A stretch of DNA of 56,840 bases, taken from the NCBI RefSeq assembly GCF_000719475.1, contig NZ_JOGO01000038.1, positions 1 through 56,840 on the forward strand, given 5' to 3'. Source of the stretch: Streptomyces sp. NRRL F-5630 (lineage in GTDB: Bacteria; Actinomycetota; Actinomycetes; Streptomycetales; Streptomycetaceae). Below the pieces are notes generated by a model that saw only the letters and a program-made list of their open reading frames with translations, made no database searches and was not told where the DNA came from. Shown piece after piece: positions 34,640 through 43,883 of the stretch (position 1 is its first letter; every line of letters begins with the position of its first letter). The translations under genes were made by a program, and so were the position numbers.

Positions 34640-35703
34640 GAGGAGATCTGCACCTCGCTGTGGTCGCCGAGAACGAGCCGGTTGCTGGACGGCATCCGCA
34701 GGGCGGGGGCCACGCTGACACTGCGGCCGATGAGGGATCCCCTGACCCGCCGGACTCCCTCCAGGCGGGAATCGCGCAGCACGATGGAGAACTCGATCTC
34801 GGTGTCTTCGATCCGGCAGTTCTCCGAGATGGAGGTGTACGGACCGATGTAGGAGTCGATGATCACCGTACCGGACCCGATGACCGCCGGGCCGACGATG
34901 CGCGAGCCGGTGACCTGGGCCCCGGCCTCGATCCTGACGCGGCCGATCACCTCGCTGTCCGCATCGACCCGGCCCTCGGTGCACGGCTCGATGCCCTCCA
35001 GAACGGACCGGTTCACCTCAAGCATGTCCATGACATTCCCGGTGTCCTTCCAGTAGCCGTGGATCACGGTGGACCGCACGTCGCGCCCGCTGTCGAGCAG
35101 CCACTGGATGGCGTGGGTGATCTCCAGCTCGCCGCGCCAGGACGGCTCGATGGCGCGCACGGCCTCGTGCACGACCGGGGTGAACAGGTACACGCCGATC
35201 ACAGCCATGTCGCTCTTGGGCTGCGTCGGCTTCTCCTCCAGGCCTACGACCCGGCCGGCTTCGTCCAGTTCGGCGATACCGAACGCGGTCGGATCAGGAA
35301 CGCGGGTCATCAGGATCTGTGCGTCGGGCCTGTGGGCGCGGAATGCGTTCACCAGGCCGGCGATGCCACCGACCACGAAGTTGTCCCCCAGGTACATCAC
35401 GAAGTCGTCGTCACTGAGGAATTCACGGGCGATCAGGACCGCATGCGCGAGTCCCAGCGGTTTCTCCTGCGGCAGGTAGGTCACCTCGAGCCCGAACTTG
35501 GAACCGTCACCGACCGCTTCCTGGATCTCGCTCGCGGTCTCTCCCACGATGATCCCGACCTCGGTGATCCCGGCCTGCACGATGTCCTCGAGGACATAGA
35601 AGAGCACCGGCTTGTTCGCCACCGGCACCAGTTGCTTGGGCGATGTGTGAGTGATGGGCCTCAGGCGTGTCCCCGAGCCACCGGACAGTACGAGAGCCTT
35701 CAT
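34636..35703 (-). CDS. mtmD: Glucose-1-phosphate thymidylyltransferase (MtmD-like, long form)
   Basis: A 355-residue enzyme of the longer RmlA type found in antibiotic clusters. The nucleotide-binding motif GGSGTRLRPITHTSPKQ lies at 8-24, metal-binding and sugar-binding residues follow in VMYLGDNFV and GELEITHAIQ. A left-handed beta-helix-like C-terminal part (RVDADSEVIGRVRIEAGAQV...) ends the protein. It activates glucose-1-phosphate with dTTP. It opens the leftward supply operon and is separated by 88 bp from the SAH hydrolase pseudogene. Confidence 0.94.
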   Translation of the reverse strand: MKALVLSGGSGTRLRPITHTSPKQLVPVANKPVLFYVLEDIVQAGITEVGIIVGETASEIQEAVGDGSKFGLEVTYLPQEKPLGLAHAVLIAREFLSDDDFVMYLGDNFVVGGIAGLVNAFRAHRPDAQILMTRVPDPTAFGIAELDEAGRVVGLEEKPTQPKSDMAVIGVYLFTPVVHEAVRAIEPSWRGELEITHAIQWLLDSGRDVRSTVIHGYWKDTGNVMDMLEVNRSVLEGIEPCTEGRVDADSEVIGRVRIEAGAQVTGSRIVGPAVIGSGTVIIDSYIGPYTSISENCRIEDTEIEFSIVLRDSRLEGVRRVRGSLIGRSVSVAPALRMPSSNRLVLGDHSEVQISS

Positions 35704-35791
35704 GCCATGGACGCTATGTGGGTGTTCTGGAACCCCACTTGGGAGCTGGTCGATGCCGCAGGGCGCTTCTTTCCCCGCGGCCGCCGAGCCG

Positions 35792-36922
<1,131 letters not shown>

Positions 36923-37178
36923 GACAGCCCAGAACAAGGTCTGGCTCGAGATCGTCCAGATCGCCCTCGACCTGCTGGCCTGGATGCCCATGCTCGCCCT
37001 CACCAGCGAGGCCCGACTCTGGGAACCCTGGCGCCTGCGATTCCGTCTGTTCTCCGCGGCCGCCCAGCTCGTCACCACCGGCCGACGCAAGATTCTCCGC
37101 CTCACCCAGCACTGGCCTTGGACCGGCGAGATCACCACTGCCCTCGAACGGCTCGCGTTCCTGGCCACCCCCGGCTGA
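36923..37178 (+). pseudogene. IS1380-family transposase, 3' fragment
   Basis: A plus-strand frame reads [19 protein letters not shown], then [17 protein letters not shown] and ends LAFLATPG before TGA at 37176-37178: the C-terminus of IS1380-type DDE transposases. About 84 codons remain, fused to the SAH hydrolase gene at the left. The rest of the element is missing, so the junction reflects a deletion after insertion or one-ended rearrangement. Confidence 0.75.
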
Positions 37179-37290
37179 CCAGCAACTTTCCACCATCCCG
37201 ACGACAACATCACCTCCCCGGGCAGTGGAACCGGCGCCCATCCGACGCGACAACCGGGCCACCGGCCTGCCCACCCTCAGCCCCGGAAAG

Positions 37291-37323
37291 CGAGAGTCCA
37301 CCGACTCCGTCGGCGGACTCTCG
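37291..37323 (-). terminator. Hairpin after the SARP gene
   Basis: A 15-bp stem with one mismatch (CGAGAGTCCACCGAC / GTCGGCGGACTCTCG) and a three-base loop starts 14 bp beyond the SARP stop on the minus strand. It could alternatively belong to the IS end. Confidence 0.65.
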
Positions 37324-37336
37324 CGAAAGATCGAGA

Positions 37337-38137
37337 CTAAGCGGCATTTGATGCCGAGCTGAGGATCACATGCTGTGCCTGCTGCAGTTTCTGGGACGGC
37401 TCCAGCCCTAATTCATCCATCAGATTCTTCCGCAGCTGATGAAATATACCGAGAGCCTCCGAGCGGCGCCCCGCAAGGTTGAGGGCACGCATGTATTGTT
37501 CATGTATATTCTCATTAAGAGGCTGCTGGGCGGTCAGTGTGACCAGGTCGAGGATTGCCTCATCATACCTGCCCACCTGCAAGTCGGCTTCGACCCTGCT
37601 TTCTAGGGCAATCTGTCGCTGCGCCTGAAGTCCGCGCACTTTCGGCTCGAGAACGGAGCCGGTCGGGACATCGACCAGGGCCGGCCCCCGCCAGACCCCT
37701 AACGCCTTCCGCAGAAGATGGGACCCACGCTGCGGATCACCCTGCGAGAGGGCGATCCTCCCTTCGGTCGAGAGCTCGTTGAATTGACGGAGGTCGAAGG
37801 GCGCCATGGGTAACCGCAGGAGATAGCCGCCCTGCCGCGTGAGCAGAATGTCGCGCCCCAGCGTGGACTCGTGCTTGAACGCTTTGGACATGAGCTTCCG
37901 AAGATGCAGAATGTACGTCTGCAGAGTCGTTTTCGCGCTCCTGGGGGGCCTTTCTGCCCACAGCTCGTCGACAAAGCTCGACGATGTCACCATCTGGCCT
38001 TCATTTAGGGCCATGAGTGCAAGTACCTGCATCTGCTTCGGTGCAGTAGGGGTGACATCGACGCCATTCACGCTGAACTGCAGTGGACCAAGAACAGACA
38101 TAGCAATCTCTGTCACATCGGTCGATTTCACAGACAT
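37337..38137 (-). CDS. mtmR: SARP-family transcriptional activator (MtmR-like)
   Basis: A 266-residue SARP. The N-terminal OmpR-like winged helix (LGPLQFSVNGVDVTPTAPKQMQVLALMALNEGQMVTSSSFVDELW, with KTTLQTYILHLRK) is followed by a bacterial transcriptional activation domain of helical repeats (FNELSTEGRIALSQGD, later YMRALNLAGRRSEALGIFHQLR). GGAGGGG lies 7 bases before the ATG at 38137. It should bind TCGAG repeats in the PKS promoters found here and switch on the cluster. Its codon use is less GC-rich than its neighbours and it lies between two transposase remnants, so it may have moved or been separated from the cluster. Confidence 0.88.
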   Translation of the reverse strand: MSVKSTDVTEIAMSVLGPLQFSVNGVDVTPTAPKQMQVLALMALNEGQMVTSSSFVDELWAERPPRSAKTTLQTYILHLRKLMSKAFKHESTLGRDILLTRQGGYLLRLPMAPFDLRQFNELSTEGRIALSQGDPQRGSHLLRKALGVWRGPALVDVPTGSVLEPKVRGLQAQRQIALESRVEADLQVGRYDEAILDLVTLTAQQPLNENIHEQYMRALNLAGRRSEALGIFHQLRKNLMDELGLEPSQKLQQAQHVILSSASNAA

Positions 38138-38610
38138 ACGAGCCCCTCCATCAATTTGAGACCATATCTGGCGATTTCGGTCCTTATTGACTGGGGTGCA
38201 GCACGAGCGGTGCCGATAGATGACACGAGCTTGCCTGCATTGAGACTTCCCCCGTCCTCCGGCAAGGCTATACCGGCCCCCGGGGAGGATCAACAGTCTT
38301 TAGGGAAGCATTAGAATCAATCATTCCTCAAGGGATACTCAAGTCATTACTGTGAAAATAGAATTCCGGAATTCGTTACGCAATATGCCAATTCTGGCAA
38401 AAATAGGTGATTGGGGTGTCCGTGTAGCGTCACAGTGGATACACAGCTTGACTTCGTTCCGCTTTCAATATCAGGGGCGCGCCTCCGCGTATATCGCGGT
38501 CGGGCCGGACTTGACGACACTGCGACAGAAGTGGACCCAGGAATTCCATAACTGGAAGCGCTGTGTGGATTTCGGACCTTCCGTAGCCGCGAGACACGCG
38601 AGTGATGTAG
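38138..38610. other. AT-richer intergenic region upstream of the SARP gene
   Basis: Contains the SARP promoter in an unusually AT-rich stretch around 38300-38420 (GGAATTCG-like repeats occur near 38363). I see no gene and no clear operator. Confidence 0.4.
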
Positions 38611-38838
38611 GCTGGCGACGACGCCTCGCCGAAGCTGCACCGTTCTGACCGGCGCGTCGCGGACTGGAGCAGTGAAGGCCACGGGTCTCTCGCCGGCATC
38701 GTCGCGGAGGGGGCACACGACCTTGTCGAGCGATACGAGCACGTCCGCAGAGCTACCAAGAACTTCGCTCACGAGGCCAAGCGACTCGACGTGTGGCGGG
38801 ACATCATCGACCCCTCGCGGATCCGACGCCACCCCTGA
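38611..38838 (+). pseudogene. Coherent ORF fragment without a start codon
   Basis: After a TAG at 38608-38610 the frame reads a natural-looking protein tail (RRVADWSSEGHGSLAGIV, then DLVERYEHVRRATKNFAHEA and RLDVWRDIIDPSRIRRHP) to TGA at 38836-38838. No start or ribosome binding site exists in frame. It is charged and helical. I do not recognise the family. It is probably what remains of a gene disrupted by the neighbouring IS5-type element. Confidence 0.3.
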
Positions 38839-38899
38839 ACCTCTGTCCCAGCGCCCGGCCTGAACCGTGGGAAAATCGACGGGACGGCGTGGGAAACGA

Positions 38900-39285
38900 T
38901 CTTTCCGCATGGGTGCATAGCCCCTGACCAGCGAGTTCCGTCGGTGCCCCACCGGTAGTTCTTGGACCGCTCCGCCACCGCATGGTCGTGGGTGGGGGCC
39001 AAAGTGCCCTCCACGATGAGCACGGCGTCCTTGTGAAACCGCTTCCGGGGCCGGAACGCGAGAAGGGGCCCGACATGCCTGACGATGCGGCCGGCTGCGG
39101 ACTAACGAGACACCAAAGAGCGGAGCGAGCTGCCGCAGTGTCAGGTTGGTGCGCCAGTACGCAGCCACCAGAAGCACCCTGTCCCCCAGCGGAATCCCCC
39201 ACGGCCGGCCCCGCCGAGCGACGTCGGCGCCTTCCCGCCGCAGGGCACGCACCACCCGGTTGAACTGGCGCGGAGCCCACACCAG
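38900..39285 (-). pseudogene. IS5-family transposase remnant
   Basis: The minus strand carries the helix-turn-helix N-terminal part of an IS5-type transposase (GIPLGDRVLLVAAYWRTNLT, LRQLAPLFGVS) and, after a frameshift, the start of the DDE domain (DAVLIVEGTLAPTHDHAVAER, SKNYRWGTDGTRWSG). The rest of the transposase is absent, so the element is inactive. Confidence 0.6.
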
Positions 39286-39376
39286 TGAACGGGGCTATCC
39301 AGGAGGGCTCGAACGCTGTGATCACGCGTGACACACTCGAGATCATCTCAGGGCAAGATCACTTACGGGACAGCCC

Positions 39377-39595
39377 TTAGCCCTCGAATGTCCCCGAGGA
39401 GTCCACGCTGTCACGTCGCGAGTGCTTCGTGCTCCACAGGGACCACGATCCGTAGGCGAGCGTAAGCAATGGGAACAGCATAATCACATGGAAGGGCTTG
39501 CCGTTAGCCAGCGCCAATATCACAATTACGGCCATCAGGGCGGTCAACCCCAGCAGAAGCCACCCGATAATAACGGAAGCCGGACCATTCTGCAT
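39377..39595 (-). CDS. Small two-helix membrane protein
   Basis: A 72-residue protein with two predicted membrane helices (IIGWLLLGLTALMAVIVILALA and FHVIMLFPLLTLAYGSW) and a charged cytoplasmic or external tail (STKHSRRDSVDSS). GAGGAAG precedes the ATG by about eight bases. It matches the length and topology of the protein encoded at 40050-40268, between which lies a decayed ORF. Both stand downstream of the Rhs gene on the same strand, so I suspect immunity-type proteins, though sequence similarity between the two is not obvious. Confidence 0.6.
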   Translation of the reverse strand: MQNGPASVIIGWLLLGLTALMAVIVILALANGKPFHVIMLFPLLTLAYGSWSLWSTKHSRRDSVDSSGTFEG

Positions 39596-39730
39596 TTTCG
39601 ATTCTTCCTCTTAGTGTGGATTGTGCAAAATCCACCCAGTGCGCATGCGATGAAAATAGGAAGGGCCCAGCCTTCGGGTATCCATGAGGCGCGTCCCGTG
39701 TAAGCCAAAATCAATGGTGTCCTTCCAGGT

Positions 39731-39760
39731 CGCCGGGAGAGGTGATGCCCTCTCCCGGCG
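39731..39760 (-). terminator. Hairpin terminator
   Basis: Perfect 12-bp arms CGCCGGGAGAGG / CCTCTCCCGGCG with a six-base loop lie 13 bp beyond the stop of the decayed ORF (39774) on the minus strand. Confidence 0.7.
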
Positions 39761-39773
39761 CGCTGCTCACTTC

Positions 39774-40049
39774 TTACCAGTTGCTGGTTGCATCCTCTGC
39801 GAGGCCGGAGGCAGAGTCACCGGCGTAGATGCGCATGGGCTTTGCAGCGGCGCCTGTGGGCCTAGCGCGAAGGGCCATTCGCGAGCATCCTCCCTCAACG
39901 CTTTTCCCAACAGCCCAAGGGAACGTCTGGCTACCAGCTTTCCCCCAGTCGCCATCCCGGACAGAGGAGTAAACTTCCTTACCTGTCTTTAGATCGCCGA
40001 TTCCGATCTGGTCATACGTGAACGCGCCGTTGACCTGGGGGCGGGAAGG
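39774..40049 (-). pseudogene. Decayed ORF fragment behind the Rhs locus
   Basis: From directly after the TGA of the 72-residue membrane protein the minus strand reads a coherent protein end (AFTYDQIGIGDLKTGKEVY, SSVRDGDWGKAGSQTFPW, then CSRMALRARPTG and AEDATSNW) to TAA at 39774-39776. No start codon is in frame. It is followed by a strong terminator. The family is not recognised. Its place between two membrane-protein genes suggests a displaced toxin-tip or cargo fragment of the type seen behind polymorphic toxin genes. Confidence 0.4.
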
Positions 40050-40268
40050 TCAATCATCCTTCCGAAACCGGATCTTCCGTCGCGCCAATGTTGAAAGAAC
40101 TGCCAGTACCACCCCGCAGAGCGCCGCAATCACGCCAAAGATGATCAGAAGAGTGTCTCCGGCAACCAATCCGCCCACGAAGATGCAGATAGCCGCGATG
40201 ATGAGTACGCCGGAAAAAGCTGCTGTACGCTTTACTGCTGAATTGATGGGAACTTCTCTCGGGGTCAC
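40050..40268 (-). CDS. Small two-helix membrane protein, possible immunity protein
   Basis: A 72-residue protein with a GTG start preceded by AAAGGG. Two membrane helices (AAFSGVLIIAAICIFVGGLV and LLIIFGVIAALCGVVLAVL) are separated by a two- to four-residue turn and followed by a strongly basic tail (ARRKIRFRK). It starts 28 bp beyond the palindromic terminator that follows the Rhs gene, so it is likely transcribed separately or by read-through. Position directly downstream of an Rhs gene with a hydrophobic glycine-rich tail makes a membrane immunity role plausible. No family is recognised. Confidence 0.6.
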   Translation of the reverse strand: MTPREVPINSAVKRTAAFSGVLIIAAICIFVGGLVAGDTLLIIFGVIAALCGVVLAVLSTLARRKIRFRKDD

Positions 40269-40295
40269 TTGATCACCCTTTCGTCGGTAATCTTT

Positions 40296-40339
40296 CTATG
40301 CGTGTGGGGCGTAGAAATTTCTACGCCCCACACGCATAG
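40296..40339 (-). terminator. 44-bp perfect palindrome after the Rhs gene
   Basis: The sequence from CTATGCGTGTGGGG to its exact complement is a perfect 22+22 palindrome without spacer, centred between 40317 and 40318 at GTAGAAATTTCTAC. It starts 31 bp after the Rhs stop. The likely function is transcription termination; a protein-binding site is the alternative. Confidence 0.75.
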
Positions 40340-40370
40340 GTGTCCGGACCTTGATGAGCTTTTCTATCGC

Positions 40371-43300
40371 CTACCCGTAAGTGAGGATATCTGCACCGGC
40401 ATAGCCTGCAGCGCCTCCGACAAGGCAACTGCCAACTACAGCGGCGCCAGCGCCAACGGCGCTACCGACACCAGCTCCGACCACTCCTCCTACGGCGGCA
40501 CTATAGGCAATTGCCCCAGTTTCAGCCGCAGCCCCGACACCCGCCACGCACCCGGTGACGACTCCGAAAATGTCGCTCCCCTTGTCGAGGATGTCCGAGA
40601 AGCTAAAGAGCCCGCGGGGATCGATGTTGTTGATCGGGTCGCCACCCGCGTAGGCGTAACGGTTTCCGCTGCCCGGGTTTGCGAGGAAGCTATACAGGTC
40701 TTGGGTGGTGAAGCGACCGGTGGTGGGGTCGTACCAGCGCTGGCCGAATTTCACGAACCCGGTGGGTTTGTCGTAGGTGCCGCCGACGAAGCGGTAGGGG
40801 TTCTGGACTCCTGCCGTGCCGGTTTCCTTGGTGGTCTGGACGGTGCCGTAGGGGTCGTAGTCGTAGATCGTGGACTGGACCGTGGACTGGTTGATGAACT
40901 GGACCGGGTTCCCGATGCCGTCGACGATGTAGTACGCCTCGTACCCGTTCGTCGTCCGGAGCGAGAGCGGCTGGCCGGTGGTGGGGTCGTGGTCGATGTA
41001 GGCCGTGCCCTCCTTGAGCTTGACCTGTTCGATGACGGGCATGCCGTACTGGTCGGGGGCGCCGTAGACGTAGTCGGTCTTCTCGCCCTCGTCGCTGGTC
41101 TGGGAGACCAGCTCGGTGGCGTCCTCGCCGGCGTAGGTGTAGCTGCTGGTGCCCTTGGTGGTCTTGGCGCCGGTCATGCGGTTGGCGGCGTCGTAGGTGA
41201 CCGTGGACAGCTTGGCGGTCTTGGTCTGGTTGCCCTGGGCGTCGTAGGTGTAGCCGTCGCTGGTGATCTGGTTGGCGGCGTCGAAGGCGAGGGACTGGTC
41301 CGTGCTGCCGTCGGAGGACGACTTGCGGTTGCCGCGGGCGTCGTAGGTGTAGGTGTACGTCTTGCCACCCCCGTCGGTCGCGACCTTCGTCAGTCGATTC
41401 GCCTTGTCGTACGTGTACTTGGTGGTCTTGCCGCTCAGGTTGTCCTTACTCCACTGGATCAGGTCGGTGTTGTTGGCCTTCGCCGTGGAGCAGGAGGAGG
41501 TGGAGCCGAGGCTGCGGCAGTAGGTGGCGTCGAACTGGCGGGTCGGGTCGGTCGCGGGTCCCTGGTCGGCCCAGACGCGGCTGATGCGGCCGGACTTGTC
41601 GTAGTCCTGGTGTACGCGCGCCTTGAAGATTGTTTTTGCGTCGTTGGTGCCGTAGTACGTGTCGGTGCGGCGGCCGCGGTCGTCGTAGCTGAAGCCGATC
41701 TTCGTTTTGGTCGAAGGGGCGTCGGTGATGGCCTGGGTGAGCTTGTCGGCCTGGTCGTACTTGTACTGGGTGGTGCCGCGGGCGTCGGTGGTGGTGAGGC
41801 GGTTGCCGTTCTTGTCGTAGGTGTAGGACAGGGTGCCTCCGCCTGAGGTCGCGGTGCGCGAGGTCATCGCGCCGAGGTCGTCGTACTCGTAGGTGACGGT
41901 GCCGGTTCCGTCGGTGCGGGTCTTGGTGCGGCCGAAGGCGTCGTAGGTGTACGAGACGTCCGGCGTCGCGTCGCTGTAGTCGACCTTCAGGACGCGGTCG
42001 GCGTCGTCGTACGTCGTCGTGGTGGTGACGCCCCGGCCGTCCGTGGCGGTGGCCAGGCGCCCCCAGGCGTCGTAGGTGTACGACTGGGACTTGAGCGAGC
42101 CGCCGGCCGGGTCGACCTTGGTGAGCTGCTTGTCGCTGTTGTACGTGTACGAGGTGTCGGTGCTGTTGCCGGGGTCGGTGGAGGTCTTGAGGGTGCCGTC
42201 GTCGTTGTAGTCGACCTTCGCCTCGGCTGCCTCCGCGTTGCTGGAGGAGGCGAGGTTCCCGGCACCGTTGTAGGAGTAGGTGGACTTGTTCGACTGCCCG
42301 TCCGTCGACTCCGAGGGCGAGTATTTCGAGCCCGCTGCCGTGTTGCCGTAGGCGGCGGAGAACGTGGAGCCGTCCGCGCCCTCGGACTTCGTCAGCGATT
42401 CGCCGTCGTTGGCGCCGAAGGTGTTCGTCGTCGTGCCCGCGCTCGCGCCCGAGCCGTCCGTCGCCGAAGCGGTGTCGAAGTTGGCGGTGTATGTCTTGGA
42501 GCGCTCGCGGCCCTCCGCGTCCGTCGCCTTGGAGACGCGGGCGGAGTGGTTGTCGGTCAGCTCGTAGGTGGTGTGAGGGACCGCCGTGATGTCCTTGGAC
42601 TGGTCCGTGTTCGGCGAGGCCATCACGGTCTTGTCCGGGTCCGCGTAGGACAGGCGGGTGACGGAGTCTCCGGGGGAGCCGACCGCCTTGTTCTCCTGGG
42701 TGATCTTCGTGGTGCCGATGGTGCCGATGTCGAAGCGGGTCACCCCTCCGCCGGGGTTGGTGACCGCGGTCATCCTGTGACCGGTGTAGGTGAAGCTGGT
42801 GGTGCGGCCCAGGGTGTCCTTGATGGCGACGAGGTCGCCCGCGCTGTCGACGGTGTAGGTGACGGTGCGCTTCTTGCCGTCCGAGGCGGTCTGCGTCAGC
42901 GTCGTCACCCGCCCGTTCGCCGAGGCGTACACCCCGGTGCGCTGCGACTTCGACCCGCGGGTGGTGACGATCGTGTCAGGCAGGTCGCCGTTCCACGAGA
43001 GCGTGGTGGCGTTGTCGTTGCGGTCGGTGATCTTGGTGAGCTTGCCGGAGCTGTTGAAGGTCTGCTTCGACTGGGAGCCGTGGTCGGTGAGGGTGTAGGT
43101 GCCGTCGTCGTTCTTCTTCAGGTCGGCCTTGAACCCTCCCGGCGTCGTGAACCCGCTGCCGGACTTCACGAACAGGCCGGTGATCCCGCCCTGGCCGTAG
43201 TAGGTGACCGAACCGTCCCCGCGGACCTTGAGCTCGACCTCGTAGGGGGTCAGCCGCCACCCGTACCCCAGGGGCGACTTCGCCGAGGTGGCGTCCGTGC

Positions 43301-43883
43301 CGATCGCCGCACTGTTGTAGGCCGCGCCCAGACCCACATCGCCATTGATCCCCGGCAGGGTCAGCCCGCTCGCGTTGACCAGGAGGTTGCCCGAGCCGAC
43401 ATCGACCTGCGCGGCCGTGGAGTCACCGGTCGAGAACCGCAGGCGCGTCGCACCGGGCCGCTCGCCCGCGCCCGTCATCGGGCTCACACGGGCGGACTGG
43501 AGCGGTGAGAGGTCGGAGCAGTCGTCATCGACGCACGCCTTGACCTGCCACTGGAACTGGGTCCCGATCCGCATGTCCGGCAGCTTCAGCCGCGCCACCT
43601 CGCCCGAATCGACCGTCACCTCCTTCCCGTCAGCGAGGTCGTTGTCACCGTTGGCATCATAGGTACCGGCGTAGAACTTCGCCGTCACCTTCCCGCTCCC
43701 CGACGGCGCCACCACCTTCGCGGTCACGTACGGCGTCACACTCTCCGTCAGCGCCACCAGCTGCGACGGAGTGTCAGGAGCCGCCGCGTACGCGGCCGGC
43801 ATCCCCCACACCGCTACCGCCGACACGACAGTCGTCGCGATCCCCACCTGAACCGAGCGTCTACGGACGCCGGATGAAGACAT
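40371..43883 (-). CDS. Secreted Rhs/YD-repeat protein with glycine-rich C-terminal tail
   Basis: A 1170-residue protein. A signal peptide (MSSSGVRRRSVQVGIATT, hydrophobic core, cleavage near AYAAAPD) is followed by a beta-rich N-terminal domain and some 20 YD repeats (patterns such as YTYDAWGRL, YEYDDLGAM, YTYDKANRL). The Rhs core ends canonically with PYRFVGGTYDKPTGFVKFGQRWYDPTTGRF and NNIDPRG. The variable tip after DPRG is only about 78 residues, highly hydrophobic and glycine-rich (GAGVGSAVGAGAAVVGS), with two Cys, like a glycine-zipper or pore-forming peptide. Rhs shells encapsulate tip toxins; this one may deliver a membrane-active tip or be an orphan. Promoter DNA has an 11-bp direct repeat (43976). 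Confidence 0.88.
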   Translation of the reverse strand: MSSSGVRRRSVQVGIATTVVSAVAVWGMPAAYAAAPDTPSQLVALTESVTPYVTAKVVAPSGSGKVTAKFYAGTYDANGDNDLADGKEVTVDSGEVARLKLPDMRIGTQFQWQVKACVDDDCSDLSPLQSARVSPMTGAGERPGATRLRFSTGDSTAAQVDVGSGNLLVNASGLTLPGINGDVGLGAAYNSAAIGTDATSAKSPLGYGWRLTPYEVELKVRGDGSVTYYGQGGITGLFVKSGSGFTTPGGFKADLKKNDDGTYTLTDHGSQSKQTFNSSGKLTKITDRNDNATTLSWNGDLPDTIVTTRGSKSQRTGVYASANGRVTTLTQTASDGKKRTVTYTVDSAGDLVAIKDTLGRTTSFTYTGHRMTAVTNPGGGVTRFDIGTIGTTKITQENKAVGSPGDSVTRLSYADPDKTVMASPNTDQSKDITAVPHTTYELTDNHSARVSKATDAEGRERSKTYTANFDTASATDGSGASAGTTTNTFGANDGESLTKSEGADGSTFSAAYGNTAAGSKYSPSESTDGQSNKSTYSYNGAGNLASSSNAEAAEAKVDYNDDGTLKTSTDPGNSTDTSYTYNSDKQLTKVDPAGGSLKSQSYTYDAWGRLATATDGRGVTTTTTYDDADRVLKVDYSDATPDVSYTYDAFGRTKTRTDGTGTVTYEYDDLGAMTSRTATSGGGTLSYTYDKNGNRLTTTDARGTTQYKYDQADKLTQAITDAPSTKTKIGFSYDDRGRRTDTYYGTNDAKTIFKARVHQDYDKSGRISRVWADQGPATDPTRQFDATYCRSLGSTSSCSTAKANNTDLIQWSKDNLSGKTTKYTYDKANRLTKVATDGGGKTYTYTYDARGNRKSSSDGSTDQSLAFDAANQITSDGYTYDAQGNQTKTAKLSTVTYDAANRMTGAKTTKGTSSYTYAGEDATELVSQTSDEGEKTDYVYGAPDQYGMPVIEQVKLKEGTAYIDHDPTTGQPLSLRTTNGYEAYYIVDGIGNPVQFINQSTVQSTIYDYDPYGTVQTTKETGTAGVQNPYRFVGGTYDKPTGFVKFGQRWYDPTTGRFTTQDLYSFLANPGSGNRYAYAGGDPINNIDPRGLFSFSDILDKGSDIFGVVTGCVAGVGAAAETGAIAYSAAVGGVVGAGVGSAVGAGAAVVGSCLVGGAAGYAGADILTYG

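Noticed and set aside
1432..35703. Assignment to an anthracycline or tetracycline cluster because of DrrA/B/C-like and SnoaL-like proteins
   Set aside because: The combination of four glycosyltransferases, acyl-CoA ligase, MtmW-like AKR and a metal-dependent MtmY-type cyclase fits aureolic acids better; SnoaL-like and Drr-like proteins occur in both.
1432..35703. A chromomycin- or olivomycin-type product
   Set aside because: No NDP-sugar 3,5-epimerase, sugar 4-O-methyltransferase or membrane acetyltransferase gene is present in the window, though they could lie elsewhere.
40269..41846. A 525-residue frame on the strand opposite the Rhs gene
   Set aside because: Valine/glycine-rich repeats mirror the YD repeats of the Rhs gene; no start signal and no known motif.
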